Assembly (NCBI GenBank): GCA_948567375.1
Contig: OX419756.1
Coordinates: 44,742,552-44,806,551 of the forward strand
Length of the DNA: 64,000 nt
Source: Lunularia cruciata
Lineage: Eukaryota > Streptophyta > Marchantiopsida > Lunulariales > Lunulariaceae
Direction: 5' to 3'
The position numbers and the translations under genes are program-made. Below, piece after piece: positions 11,985 through 23,235 of this stretch (positions are counted from its first letter, which is position 1; the number at the start of each line of letters is the position of its first letter). Under the pieces are notes generated by a model. The model worked only from the letters and a program-made list of their open reading frames with translations. It did no database searches and was not told where the DNA came from.

Positions 11985-12450
11985 CGCGTGGTTGACTGGC
12001 GTTACCCGGTCGACCAGCCCTTGACTTCTACGTAAAGCATTACCGAACGGGTCCCCATACATGTGCGGACGAGACACGGAGATGGCCAACTTCCAGTCTC
12101 ACGATGCAATACAGTCCCCATTCGATAATGCTTTACGTATTCGATCCGATAAATTCGCTTACTTGCGCTTATTGATCTCTATCGCGTAGTTGACTGGCGT
12201 TATCCGGTCGACCAGCCCTTCACATGGACGTAAAGCATGGTCGAAAAGGGGTCCCAACTCGATAACATGGGACTTAGCCCCATGTTACCTTTTTTTTGGT
12301 CTCTCCCTTGTACGGCTCGATGGGGCTCTTCTCGTCCTTCGGTTTTCCTACGCGGTCGCCTACTTCATCACTCGATAATGCTTACGTACATGTCAAGGCG
12401 ATTCCGGACGAGATACGGAGATGGTCAACTTCCAGTCGCACGATGGAGTG
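11985..12450. repeat. Imperfect direct duplication upstream of ABCB, with internal inverted repeats
   Basis: The word gttgactggcgtta(c/t)ccgg and the following tcgaccagccctt occur at about 11991-12022 and 12188-12220. The word acggagatgg(c/t)caacttcc occurs near 12076 and 12415. Unit 1 is bounded by a perfect 14-bp inverted repeat, TACGTAAAGCATTA at 12029-12042 and its complement at 12126-12139. Unit 2 is split by a short LINE-tail insertion at 12266-12369. The block lies 0.3-0.8 kb upstream of the ABCB start and includes TTGAC (W-box core) and GGTCGACC palindromes, so it could be regulatory or a small inverted-repeat element. Confidence 0.65.
12266..12369 (+). mobile_element. Short copy of the LINE-like 3' tail family (9-bp TSD)
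   Basis: This 104-bp insert is flanked by ACTCGATAA at 12257-12265 and 12370-12378. It starts with a hairpin built on GGGACTTAGCCCCATG and continues with a T-run, tctcccttgtacggctcgat and cctacgcggtcgcc. No poly(A) tail is present. The upstream paralogous unit shows the uninterrupted sequence cattcgataatgctt at 12119-12133, an empty-site equivalent. Confidence 0.75.
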
Positions 12451-14214
12451 CAGGCCAAGGAGAGCCTGAAATGGCAGAATGTCATCGAACCCTGGACTTA
12501 ACTCCATTGAGTCCTACAGGCTTCAAGTCCACACAAATGTGATCTTACAGGAGGATTTTATCCTGCAACATGGTGGTTGAGTTTTAGAAATTATGCTCTA
12601 GAACATTGGCTGTAAGATACTTCTTTGAAGTGGAACGAAAATAAGTTTCGGTGGTTATTTACAATCCATTTGCGCTTTTGCAGTATTTGCAGCATCAAAG
12701 CACAGGGTACTTCCACACATATTACACTTTGTAGACTATATTGTCTTTTATGTCCTGTTGGGCTTTGGCTGCTGTTTCTCTGAGGCTTTTAGCGCTTATT
12801 GATTGGACCTCGTGCTCCTTTCCTTTTCCCTAGGGGTATATTATTTAGCCTTCTGAAAAGGAAACAGCTTTCACCTACTGTTGCAACCAACTAAGAGATT
12901 GTGCCATAAGTGGAGCATTTGCGTGCGTTAATCAAGTGAAACATAATCAAATGCTCTATAACAGCCGATCATTTGTTGATTTCTATGAACGCTGGATTGA
13001 GGTTTAACATCAGCTTGAGTTAATCTCTGGAACACGTTATTATGCATGTGGAATGCCAAGATACAGATTGAGTATCAGATAATTAGTTTGGGTTTTCATA
13101 ACATCTAAAAGAAAGAAAATTTAGATCCTACAGATCCTAGTTTGAGCTCTTCAACCGATGTTATCATACAGCATTTCAACTTCTCACTTCATTAGAGGGA
13201 GAGAAGGTCCAGACGGTGAAATATCCCTTCTAGTGACCAATTGCAATGTAAGCTAAAGATTTCCTATCAATAACGAGGTTAACATATAGGACGCTTCTCG
13301 TTTCTCGTGAAGAGAACGACTTATTGTGAATAAGTTGCAAACAGAATGACTAATTCTCAATAAGGTCGTGTAAAGCAATGACTAAGACACACGAATACAG
13401 GGACTGCGGATCTGCGTACGTTACACGGCTAAGGTATCGAATTGAATTTGATTGTATGCATTGTCTTTCAAAGAGCAAGTTGCAGTGCAAGTTGTTTTCT
13501 GCTTCGACTTTTGCAGCATGCTTGTAAAGTTTGAATTCTTCTACAGTGTGCTTTTCTCCACTAAGGTTAACAAACCAAAAGTCAACTAGTTGAATAATTT
13601 TTATCTGATTTGTTTCCATACATTGGTTCTATTAGAATCTAGTTTGAAAACTATTATCATAAGAAATAGAAGCTACAAAGTTTATATTTTTTATAGTCTG
13701 GAGAGTTAGCATTTACTCTTATGATCTTACGAGATGGTTGGACGTGGTTTTGCAGGAAAAAAAAATATATAGGACGAATTATCGTCTCATGGACTCTTTT
13801 TAGCTCACAAAGGGTAAAGACTAACAAGGATTATGATAAGATTACTTTTGATACATATATGAAGCATGTAACTACATCGATATTGATATCGAAGCGTACT
13901 ATATTTTAGTGTTATTCAAGACTAGTTACCAAGTGTGCTATATTTTAGTGTTAGTGCACTCCATGATGAGGTTAGACAAACTTTTTGCATACTACTCAAT
14001 CTATTTGCATGTGATTAGTTGGATTAATTAACATGGTTCTTATTTCTCCTAATCTTACAATGGTGTATTTATTACTCTAAAAGGGAACTTGTAGGGTAAA
14101 GAAAGGTGGTTGCTAAATTTCATATATTTTTTGCTAGAGATAGTACTAGCTTTTGAGAGGATTCTATTTTGATTGCACACTTTAGAAAACTATTTCACTC
14201 ACAAGATACTACGG
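12451..14214. other. Unannotated stretch, no gene seen
   Basis: Mixed composition, becoming AT-rich after about 13600. The frames present are short, lack domains and overlap on both strands. The part from about 13920 may already belong to the 5' side of the decayed LINE-like relic of copy B, but I could not confirm that by alignment. Confidence 0.4.
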
Positions 14215-15335
14215 GTTCCTTTTAACCATTTGTTTTGTGGTTGTTAACGTGCAAGTCTGTGAGATGTATATGATTAAGCTAGAGGGATTTTTTTTCTCTT
14301 GAAGTCATATAATAATAGTCAAGTGATTGTTTTTCCACTCAAGTACAAAATGATTTTCTATCCTTTTGCTTTTTTGTCTTCTAATTGGAATAGTCTTGTC
14401 TTGTACTCTCCTTTGATGGACTTAGAATTTCACCAAACTCTACACTCCCTTCTAGCCCTTTTAGTGGACATATACATTCCTTGTACTAGGGTATTTGCTC
14501 TTGCTTTGGCAAAGATGAAAGCTCTTGGATTCTAGCTTGATCTTGTATTAGGATATCTTGACTCGTACCAACTATTTTCTCTACAGTAACAAAGTTTATT
14601 TTATTTTATTCATTTGCATTTGCATATAATTTGTGAATCCATCTGACTTGTTGCACTTTTGGAGAATAAAAGATAGAAATCCATGATGTCATCAAAGATA
14701 TAATATTTAAAATAACATAAGGGAGTGGATACTTCACTTGGAGGGAACACTTATATGAGTTGCAAAGAATATGTGTAGTGCAAATTTGCATTTGGGCCAA
14801 GACAGTCTATCAATATTACTGGATGTTATGGATACAATACATGATGCAGTTTTGGAGATGTGCTTACCCATCCTCTTGGATATGCAGTAAGCAACAACTA
14901 AGTTTACCAAACATAAGAAGATGATAACAAGGTCTTTTCTTTCTTTCTTTAGCTTTTGATTTACATAAAATTATAAATATGACATTTTGAGATATTTATA
15001 AAGGGTGGTATGAGAGCTTATCATAATCATAATAAAAAAAGGAATATCAATTTTATTTTCTTATTTTATAATATATTTTAGATAAAAAGTTCCATTAGTC
15101 TGCAATGAACCTTGGCTAGTGCAATTAAGGGGAAAAGCAGTCACACTGGACAATGCTCCTTTGGATGCAAATGAAATCTATAAATTGTTTGACTTACCTC
15201 GTTTTAATATTCCATACATTATAGAGTATATTTTTAATTTGAAATTATTAAGAACCTCATTTACCTCGTAAGTTTTATGTTGGCATGGCTTGATAGTTCT
15301 TCCTATCAATTTTTGTTATTCTGAGCGGGTCATTC
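14215..15335 (+). pseudogene. Decayed LINE-like relic with 3' tail (copy B)
   Basis: This is a paralogue of 335-1485, with most of the same A/T-raising substitutions, so the relic was already decayed when the segment duplicated. It retains gctcttgctttggcaaag-type sequence near 14488-14512, an exact cagttttggag word near 14848 and a worn tail (gcttgatagttcttcc) near 15285-15305. No reading frame survives. Confidence 0.55.
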
Positions 15336-16297
15336 TCTCGAATTTGCTTTTAGTACCTCGTATATTTGCAGTTTATTTCGGGTTGCAAATCTGCTAAAGG
15401 ATGCTCATATAAGTTCTTGTCAACATATTTATCCAAAGGTAAGAGGCGGGTGCCACCGTGGATGTCGACAAATTAGACAGAATCAAATAGCACTTGAGAT
15501 TTACTTACTTTACAAGAGGGACATGCTTGTCATGAATCACGTACATGACCTACGAATCGTATTAACACTTTAAAGTCCGATTAAATTTATTCGGCTGTAG
15601 TTGATGATATGTTGTATTGTCCCTTATTTCCTTAAACCGTCGAAGGCTTTGATAGATCAGAGCTTGAGAAGGTTCCTTCTCGAAACTTAATCACAAAAGT
15701 GGGTTTCAATCGCGAATTTATTGATTTTACCAGTGTAAATAATAAGCCACATTATGGGTTTCAATTCGAAGAAATTACGGGACATTTATGGGAATGGATA
15801 GACTAGTGTAATTATTAACAGGATATTTCATGGAAATATTAACGGAATATTTCGTTATACATAATGGAGTGGACTTATAAAGATTTATACGGAGAAAAAG
15901 CGGGACTCCCTAATGAACAACAAAATAATAGAACTTCTGAAAATGATCTCTTTTAGTGGACATCTTCTCAGGTATCTTGTAACTATTCTCGGGGATATCC
16001 ATCAAACATTTTGTGATTTTGCCACAAGATTTCTAAAAGGACAACTGATACTTTTAAAATCGTGTTAAAATTGCCAAATTCAATGATGATTCATAAGTTT
16101 TTGTAATAAAATTTCTCTTTAAATAAAATATCACAAATCATTTTCATACATCTTTAAAGTTTATAGCGAGTTTTTAACGCAGCTCATGAACTTTTACGAA
16201 ATGACCCCTAAAATGTGGATGATTGTTTTCAGTGAGCTATATGAAACCCTTACAGTTAACATATCCTAATGAGAACACTGCTTTTGGACATTCTTGC

Positions 16298-16700
16298 AAC
16301 GCGATTTGACTGGAATGTTGGAAAATGTAAAGTGCACCACCAAAACAACCTCAGGGCACCTTGTTTCGACATGTTGGCATGCGTTGAAATAACGGACGCA
16401 TGGGTTATCATACACGCTATGTTGATCTATGTGTGTAACCTTTTGCAGATGGTCTTGAGCGAGTCCCCCACGAGTCATCCCACAGAAGTGCATGAGAAAT
16501 TGGTGACCATTGGTCCTATATATATATATATGACCAATGGCGTTCTTTGTAGGCAATATTACTGGAATGTTGGAAAATACTACGTATAGCACCAAAACAA
16601 CCTCAGGGCACTTGGTTGTTGAGACGTGCGTAGCAAATACGTGCTACTCACGTATTGGCATGCATTAAATAACGGGCGCCTAAGTTCATACACGCTTATC
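16298..16700 (+). repeat. Tandem block in copy B (two units of about 240 bp)
   Basis: Matches the two-unit block at 2489-2980 of copy A. Units begin at tgactggaatgttgg-type sequence near 16308 and 16561. A short (TA)n run lies between them near 16519-16531. The second unit is interrupted by the 1207-bp LINE-like insertion. Confidence 0.6.
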
Positions 16701-16706
16701 TGATCT

Positions 16707-17913
16707 GAATGGGCTGTGGCTTAGCCCCATTTTACCTTTTTTTGTCTCCCCCTTTACGGGCTTGATGGGTCTTAGTGCTTTCTGCGCAATCACACTTTCC
16801 CTAATTTGATATATATATCTTTTCTCTCTTAGTGTTATTGCGGCAGACGAGAGATAGTCTATCCCCACAAGCACGAGAAGATTTTCCACCTTTTGCTTCA
16901 CTATCGTCCAATTGGACTAGAGGTTTATAGTCTTTCTTGATGGAACGACAGTGTGAGCATACACTACATTCTCTCTTAGTCGACTCGTCCATTCCTCAGG
17001 ATACTAGAGCACGTCTTCGCTCTTGCTCTGGCAAGGGTGAGTGCTCTTGGATCTTAGCTTGACCGTGCATTAGTACATTCCGACTCGCACCAGCTACTTT
17101 CTCTACAGCGATGAGGTTTTGCCTAGGTTTGGTCCACCTATCTGCATCTTCATTACTCACTTGTGAGTGTGGTTCTACACTAGATGCAGCAGTGGTCCAC
17201 ATGACACAATGTCCTTTTGGAGGATAGAGGATAGCTACCCATGATGCCATTAGGGACATAGTGTTTGCTATGGCACGAGAGAGTGGATACTTGGCTTGGA
17301 GGGAGCGTTCATATGCTTTGCAGATGACACATGTCAGGGCAAACTTATACTTGGTCCGAGATGATCAAGTGACAATAGCGGTTGTCGTGGTTACAGACCC
17401 TACGCGGGATACAGTTTTGGAGGGAGTGATTACCCATCCCCTTGGATGGGCGGTGAGTGCAGCAGCAGGTCGTAAGGTCTCCAAGTATAGGGGCATGCAG
17501 CGAGGTCACCTCTTTGTTCCTCTAGCCTTGGAGTTATATGGAGCAATGGACACGACATTTGACACATTTGTCAAGGAGTGCGCGAGAGCTTATCATGTTA
17601 GGCGTCAGGGGTACCACTCTCACTCTCATACTTTGTAGCATATTTTAGACAGCATGTGTCCATTGCTCAACAGAGGCAATTTTTGGTGCAATCCATAAGA
17701 GAGCAATCACATTAGGTGATGTTTCTACGGATGCTCTAGTTGTGTGTAGACCGTACGACTTGCATACCTCAAATATCTTAGATGTGGTAGTGCAGATTTC
17801 TCATATAGACTCTATTGGAGCTTAGCTCCATGTTACCTTTTTTTTTGTCTCTCCCTTGTACGACTTGATGGGGTCTTCCCATACTTCGGTTTTCCTACGC
17901 GGTCGCCTTTTCC
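16707..17913 (+). mobile_element. LINE-like element insertion, 1207 bp, ORF-bearing
   Basis: Copy A reads CTGATCTATATATCG where copy B reads CTGATCT, then 1207 bp, then ATCTATATGTC. This marks an insertion with a 4-bp ATCT duplication. The insert begins with a partial family tail (gcttagccccattttacc...gatgggtctt, 16717-16771), then holds the ORF-bearing body and ends with a complete tail (17815-17913: gagcttagctcc hairpin, T-run, gacttgatggggtcttccc, cctacgcggtcgcc). The partial tail at the left may mean a dimer or an insertion beside an older tail. No poly(A) tail is seen. It is the best-preserved ORF-bearing member in the window. Confidence 0.75.
17003..17638 (+). pseudogene. Remnant of repetitive ORF: zinc-knuckle plus endonuclease-like C-terminal region
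   Basis: One frame stays readable for about 210 codons with only two in-frame stops (ILA*P and FGG*R). In order it shows an LRSCSGKGECSWILA segment, a C-x-C...H-x3-C knuckle (CECG to HMTQC), THDAIRDIVFAMARESGY, WRERSYALQ, VRANLYLV, VVVVTDPTRDTV and GHLFVPLALELYGAMDTTF. This order resembles the C-terminal region that follows reverse transcriptase in several non-LTR elements of algae and plants, where a knuckle precedes a restriction-like endonuclease. That assignment is from general resemblance, not a search. The last 125 codons are uninterrupted, starting at a GTG. No RT domain is present. Confidence 0.5.
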
Positions 17914-18079
17914 ATCTATATGTCTAACCATTTTCAAAGATATTGAGCGAGTCCCCCTATGCATCCCTCTGAAAGTGCATGACAAAGATTGGTGGTCATC
18001 CCTACTCTGAAGCAGTGAAGAATAATGGATAATGATACAAAGAGTTCCTGGTTTGGTTCTGGTAATCTGGTCAATTTAT

Positions 18080-18189
18080 TGGGGCTTAGCCCCATTTTCC
18101 CTATTTTGTCTCCCATTCGTACGGCTTGATGGGGTCTTCCCATCCTTCGTGTTTTCAACGCGGTCGCACTTTTAAGGAGTTTGGTTATA
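18080..18189 (+). mobile_element. Short copy of the LINE-like 3' tail family (10-bp TSD)
   Basis: This 110-bp insert is flanked by GTCAATTTAT at 18070-18079 and 18190-18199. It begins with the GGGGCTTAGCCCC hairpin and carries tcgtacggcttgatggggtc and the aacgcggtcgcac end. Copy A lacks it: near 3030-3045 the sequence passes straight through to attggcaaag. Confidence 0.8.
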
Positions 18190-18404
18190 GTCAATTTATA
18201 TTGGCAAAGTGCGGTGTACTTGTAACATTCCCGTAAAACTATCACTTCGGACTTTGTACATTCTAAATATATATTCTCTAGGAATGCTGCTGGTCTGTAC
18301 AGATCTGCTGGTTAGTGCCGAGGCTTTGATTTAGACGGAACAGGCAGGCTGTACAATGGGAAAGGCACGTTAGGTTCTCATGGTAGCACATCTCCTCCCA
18401 AGTT

Positions 18405-18623
18405 TTGGTACAAACATTCGACTGTCAGATATTTGGAGAAATATTCTACAAGATATGTGAAGTACAGTCCACCCAGAACCCGGTGTCCTGCAGAGCATAT
18501 GGATTCTGTGAAGACGCCTTCTTCTTGTACATAGTACAGCATGTACCAGATACTTGGGAGCAAGTTTTGAACCAACAAATAGAAAACTTGTTAGATACTA
18601 ATAACCAAAACTACACTATCTAA
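18405..18623 (+). pseudogene. Exon-like relic, copy B
   Basis: A 72-codon open frame containing CEVQSTQNPVSCRAYGFCED and VPDTWEQVLNQQ, in frame with the copy A relic at 3240-3420. Its conservation in frame between copies suggests former coding sequence. No family is recognised, and it is probably captured and non-functional. Confidence 0.3.
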
Positions 18624-19099
18624 TCCAAGTTATTCTAATCTAAGTTTTGGGTCTAAACTCTAATTACACATTCTTCTTGCTCGTCGAGTGCTTTTATGTC
18701 TTACGATTAACAAGAGCAATTTGAACTTTAAGTAATGCGTAATCCAAAGCACGTCAGACAATGGTATAGTGTGACTGACAGCTTATGTTACAATTTGATA
18801 ATGCTACAAATAATTGACAGCATTGGACAAACCTGTCATAGTAAGTTGGGGATTCAAAACGGTGTCTGGATGAACGATGGTTTGGACGACAAAGGCAAGA
18901 ATACACTGGAGTTTCCAATGCCGCCGGCTACATTTAGAGGTAGCAAGGAGGCATGCACTGCAGTTGCAATGGTTACGCAAGATCGAGATCGAGATAAAAT
19001 CATCGCGCCCCCCACTCCCCCACTCCAAACCCAGCCCCCCCCTAAATTGAATCCTAGTTCGTTCGAAGACGAAGAAGATATCGCGTTGGATAACAAGAA

Positions 19100-19248
19100 G
19101 GTGCCGAAGGGCATACCAATACTATTAGGGTTTAACCCCCATTTTATCTCTTTTGTTTCATGCTTGTATGGCTTTTTGGTCTTTTCCTTGTATGTCTTGA
19201 TGTTTTCCCATCCTTCTTGTAATTTGATGCGGTCGCTTTTCTTTTCTC
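19100..19248 (+). mobile_element. Short copy of the LINE-like 3' tail family (11-bp TSD)
   Basis: A 149-bp insert flanked by GATAACAAGAA at 19089-19099 and 19249-19259. It starts a little further upstream than most short copies (ccaatactattagggtt), then has a T-rich block, gtatgtcttgatgttttccc and gatgcggtcgc. The interrupted host sequence (19040-19110) looks like exon (FEDEEDIALDNKKVP) but is unrecognised. Confidence 0.75.
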
Positions 19249-20029
19249 GATAACAAGAAAGAGGGGAAGGCACATCCAAGCCTTACAAAGAAAAGACATA
19301 GGAAGTAAAATGGAGGTAAACCCCCAATAGTTTCGCTCAAAGTATAAGACCCTCGGTCCAAAGTACAAAATCAGTGGTACTGTTGGAATTGAACTGGTAA
19401 TAATCATTGGAAATTCTGTAGTTCTTTTTGATAGCTGTCGTAAACCGGTAGCCTCATGCCGATGCTATCGAGCATCCTTTAGAGACTACACCACCCATGG
19501 TATATCTAAATAATAAGTATGTGTAACACATGGAAGATGTGGTGGGGAAATGTGTTTGGGGTTTCTTGAGAGCATTCTCGAGATAATATTTACTCCAAGT
19601 CACGTATGGTTTGATTCTTGTATGTTAAAATATTGTGGTGATTTGTGGTTTGGCACAATTTGAAAGTCTGGATGATTAATGTTTGCATAAGGTGTAATAG
19701 TCTAGCCATAATAATATTGGGCTGAATAGCTTACCCGGGATTTCACCAAGTGACTGAATAGTCGATAATGCCAATCAAGCATGATGTTCCGAGCGAGAGC
19801 GTTCAAATGTAGTCTTTTGAAGACAAAGTAGGGTAAGGCTTGAAAATATCATGCCCGGAGACCAAAATAAAATAAAATGAAACACTAGGGGTTTTTAGAT
19901 TTAAAAAGTAAGATTTTTAGGGGTGAAGCATCAAGTACCCGCAGATTTCTTTATGGGTAGAAGGGAGGAATTTTTTACAGGTTTAATATCTGACTATTCA
20001 TTGTGACCACTTATGGAGTAGAGCGGAGC

Positions 20030-20460
20030 AGTAGCACGCAAGGTCTCCAAGTATAGGTCACCTCTTTGTTCTTCTAACTTTGGAGTTATATGGAGCGATG
20101 GACATGACATTTGATACATTTGTCAAGGAGTGCACAAGAGCTTATCACATTAGATGTAAGGGGTACCAACCTCACTCTCATACTCTGTAGTATACTTTAG
20201 ACAGCATGTGTCCATTGCTCTAGAAAGATCATTGGTTGGTGCAATCCATAGGAGAGCAATAACACTAGGTGATGTTTCTTTGGATACTCTAGTAGTTTGT
20301 TGACCTTACCACTTGCATAGCTTGAATATCTTAGGTGTGGTAGAGAAGATTTTTCATATCAATACTATTGGAACCTAGCTCCATTTTACCTCTTTTGTTT
20401 CTCCCTATGTGGCTTGATGGGGTCGTCACATCCTTCATGTGTTCTATGTGGTCACCTTTC
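20030..20460 (+). mobile_element. 5'-truncated LINE-like copy with ORF end and 3' tail
   Basis: Matches the end of the ORF at 17480-17640 (caaggtctccaagtatagg, ttggagttatatggagc, tttgtcaaggagtgc) and then the following 170 bases. It ends with a complete tail (20370-20460: cctagctcc, cttgatggggtc, gtggtcacc). This shows that the tail normally follows the ORF in this family. The frame is broken. Confidence 0.7.
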
Positions 20461-20742
20461 TCCCTTATGGAGTAGATGAGATGTCAGAGATTAGTATGTT
20501 TAGCTAAACCTATAGTGCCACGTGCACACAAGAAAGGTAGGTAGTGAATTATCAAGATTTTGAAAATGTTCTCTCGCTGCTTGAGGGATGGTGGTGACAA
20601 GAGTGTTGAGTGATGGAAGACAAGAGTATTCCAATGATAGTGGATTTGAACGCAAGGCATTGAATGAACAAGTCACTTCCTTTCCCGCACTAGCCTAGAT
20701 GGGTCATGTAGGCTTGCAAATTCAATTAAGGTCCTTAAAGTT

Positions 20743-21156
20743 TTGGAGGAGAACTTTGAGAGCAAGAGCATTGAGTTTGAGAGTATGGATGGAGTTGATA
20801 GTCTAGTTCCTAGCTTCTTGATTGTTGAACTTGAGAAGTCTACATTCAATTTTGCTCCACTTCTCCCTCTCCCTCTCAAATTTCAGGAGCTCCTTGAGAA
20901 AATAGCCACTTCTGTCCCAACTTCCATGTTTGTTCTAATTTCCACTATCACTAGTAAAGGAGCAGTAAAATGTGCTTTAGTATCCATCTCCACCAACACT
21001 AAGAAAGAAGCAAAGAGTGATGAAGATAAATTCAAGATGATTGCTCATCATTACATGGCAATTTTAGATTTTCTTGATGATCCCAAACATGTTAGTCAAA
21101 TTCATGGTGGGAATAGTAAGAAACCTACGCAAAAAACACTACATTTAATTATACGG
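20743..21156 (+). pseudogene. Coding-like relic interrupted by an LTR
   Basis: An open frame from ATG 20743 (MEENFESKSIEFESMDGVDS...) reads for about 138 codons before the solo LTR at 21157 breaks it. The composition resembles a worn transposon protein with acidic and hydrophobic stretches. No domain is recognised. Confidence 0.3.
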
Positions 21157-21851
21157 TGTAATACCAAGAGCTAGCCATATGATCTAGATGTGAAATTTGG
21201 TTTAGTAACATCTAGAATGATGTTATACATGATGGAAAATACAGATCAGATAGAGGTATTACCAAAAGAGTATTTCTACTAATAGGGCAGAAACCGAGAT
21301 AGACTTGAAAACCTTATAAATCAACAGCTAGACATATGATTTAAAGGTGAGAATTGGTTTGGTTTAGTAACATCTAGAAGGATGGTACACATGATGGACT
21401 AAATAGATCAGAAGGAGGTATCACCAAAAGGGGACTTATAAAAATAGTGTAGGAACCAAAATATGCCTAAAACCTTTGAAGGCAATTTAAGACCTAAACG
21501 GATGAATTAGGCCTTGAAAATGTGCAAATTCTCCCTATTAGAGTAAAGACTGGACTTCCCTCCCTCTGTTTTTTTCTCATTGAGAGCTTTCTAATGGTAT
21601 CTCACCCATGTGATTCTGAGATTCTTATAAGAACATTCCCTAAAATATTCCCTCCAGTCAAAGCTTGTTTGACCAACCAGATAGGACCAAGACCGACATG
21701 TCACCTAGCTATGTATCTAATACTATGGTGGAGCTTCCTTGGAAGAGATCCTCTTTGTATATATAATAAAGAGAAGGTGCTCCTTTGGGGCATGAGATGC
21801 TTGAGTGGGAAATCTATGTTCTCTCTCTTCTCTTGTCCTCGGAGTACTACA
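21157..21851 (+). mobile_element. Solo LTR, family 1, copy 1 (5-bp TSD)
   Basis: This 695-bp unit starts TGTAATACC and ends ACTACA, flanked by TACGG at 21152-21156 and 21852-21856. Its 5' part is an internal tandem duplication of about 160 bp (agctag...gaggtatyaccaaaag) shared with copies 2 and 3. The 3' part has a TATA-like tatataataaagagaaggtg stretch near 21760. No internal retroelement sequence adjoins it, so it is a solo LTR. Confidence 0.8.
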
Positions 21852-22339
21852 TACGGCCACCTTCCTTGTGTGACATTGGAAAGGATTTCCTTTTACCATG
21901 AATGGTGAGAGGCTCTACAAGAAGTGGGCATGATACATGAAGTCTTACAAAGACACAAGAGACTAGAATACAATTATAATGGAGAGGGTCTTATAACAAA
22001 AGAATTAAAGTGAGGATGGAGAAGAATAGAAGTTAAATTATATAATCTTTGTCCATATTTTGATAGAATGGATATAATGTGAATGTAATATTCTGATAGA
22101 ATGGTAGTCTTGCTAACATTTCACCTCTCACTTTGGTGAGTATTTGTGGCATAAAATAAGATGATACAATCTTTGAAGGCACACTAAATATTCAAGATCA
22201 AGAAGAAAAATTTAGTGAAATTTATCTAGGGGATTCTATTTCTCTTACTTTTTTTCGATCTCAAGTATACAAGATCTCTTGGTATATGAGTGTGAGGATG
22301 AAAACGGTGTAATTTTTTCAAGAGGAGGACTTGAATCTG

Positions 22340-22590
22340 AGGGAGAAAAAAGTCCATGCTTAGCAAAAGCACATGAAGAGTACCATTCTAAGTACCATTC
22401 TTTGAGAGGAGAAGATAATCACTATCTAAGTGGAGCAACAAGAGGAGGAGCAATGTAAGAGAGAAAAATTTCCATGCTTAGCAAGAGCACGTGAAGAGTA
22501 CCATTCTAAGTACCATTCTTTGAGAGTAGAAGATAATCCCTATCAAAGAGGAGCAACAACAGCACAATAGGAGGAGCAATGTAAGAGAGT
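22340..22590 (+). repeat. Tandem duplication, about 130-bp unit
   Basis: Two units share the words tccatgcttagca, gtgaagagtaccattctaag and taccattctttgagag, beginning near 22350 and 22468. Confidence 0.6.
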
Positions 22591-22649
22591 ACAAAGCACA
22601 AGAGCCAAACAATGAGTACAAGAACCAAGAGCAAGAGTACACGATCACC

Positions 22650-23235
22650 AAGACATGGAAGTGGAGTAGCCTATAGAAGTACATAAGGACAATGAAGAGG
22701 CTAGAGAAGCATCCAAGGAGAATGAGGAGAATGTTAACATTTCAAAAGAGAAGGAAAAAGAAGAATCAAGGAAGAGGAAGAAATTTTCTAAATTGACTAA
22801 GATTATTTCTTCAATTGCCACTCTATCACAAGATTTAACTAGACATAGTAAATTGAAGAGTGAGTCACTAGAAGCTAGAGAAAGGTGTAAGGTAACTCAC
22901 ATTGAAGCAATGAAAGGAGCAACATTTGAGAAACATAAAAAGTAAAGTAGAGGCAAAGAATATATTCCATACTCAAAATATTAGATCAAAAGATTAGGAT
23001 CAAGGAGAGAAAAGAAAAATCCAAAGATTTTTTTCTATGAATAAAATTAACACAAGGCGGAAAAAATCATGATGAAATCAAGAGTATTATTCAAACACTC
23101 TCTCAAATGGATTCTTATCCTAGTGGTACTGGTGGTTGGAGCAATAGTTATAGTATAGACCGTGAATTTCCTATACCAGATTACACACCTTGTGCGAGTG
23201 GAAATGATGGTGACAACAATTAATGGGAATGACAA
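22650..23235 (+). pseudogene. Frameshifted coding-like relic, unrecognised
   Basis: Plus-strand frames give a charged stretch (NEEAREASKENEENVNISKE, then KKFSKLTKIISSIATLSQDL) and, after frameshifts, a hydrophilic end near 23080-23220 (IIQTLSQMDSYPSGTGGWSN). The charge pattern suggests a coiled-coil, transposon-associated protein. No domain is recognised. Confidence 0.25.

Larger units (their letters stand above)
14215..18990. repeat. Duplicated segment, copy B (partner at 335-3850)
   Basis: Same landmarks and order as copy A: LINE-like relic, middle block, tandem block at 16298-16700, exon-like relic at 18405-18623 and the stretch at 18735-18985. It differs by a 1207-bp insertion (16707-17913) and a 110-bp insertion (18080-18189), both with target-site duplications and both missing from copy A. 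The duplication is therefore older than these insertions. Confidence 0.8.

Noticed and set aside
17815-17913. The recurring tail as an LTR or a tRNA-derived SINE head
   Set aside because: Copies lack TG...CA ends and have TSDs of varying length, and no A-box or B-box is evident.
21522-21908. A 128-codon plus-strand open frame
   Set aside because: It lies mostly inside the solo LTR and crosses its 3' border; there is no domain.
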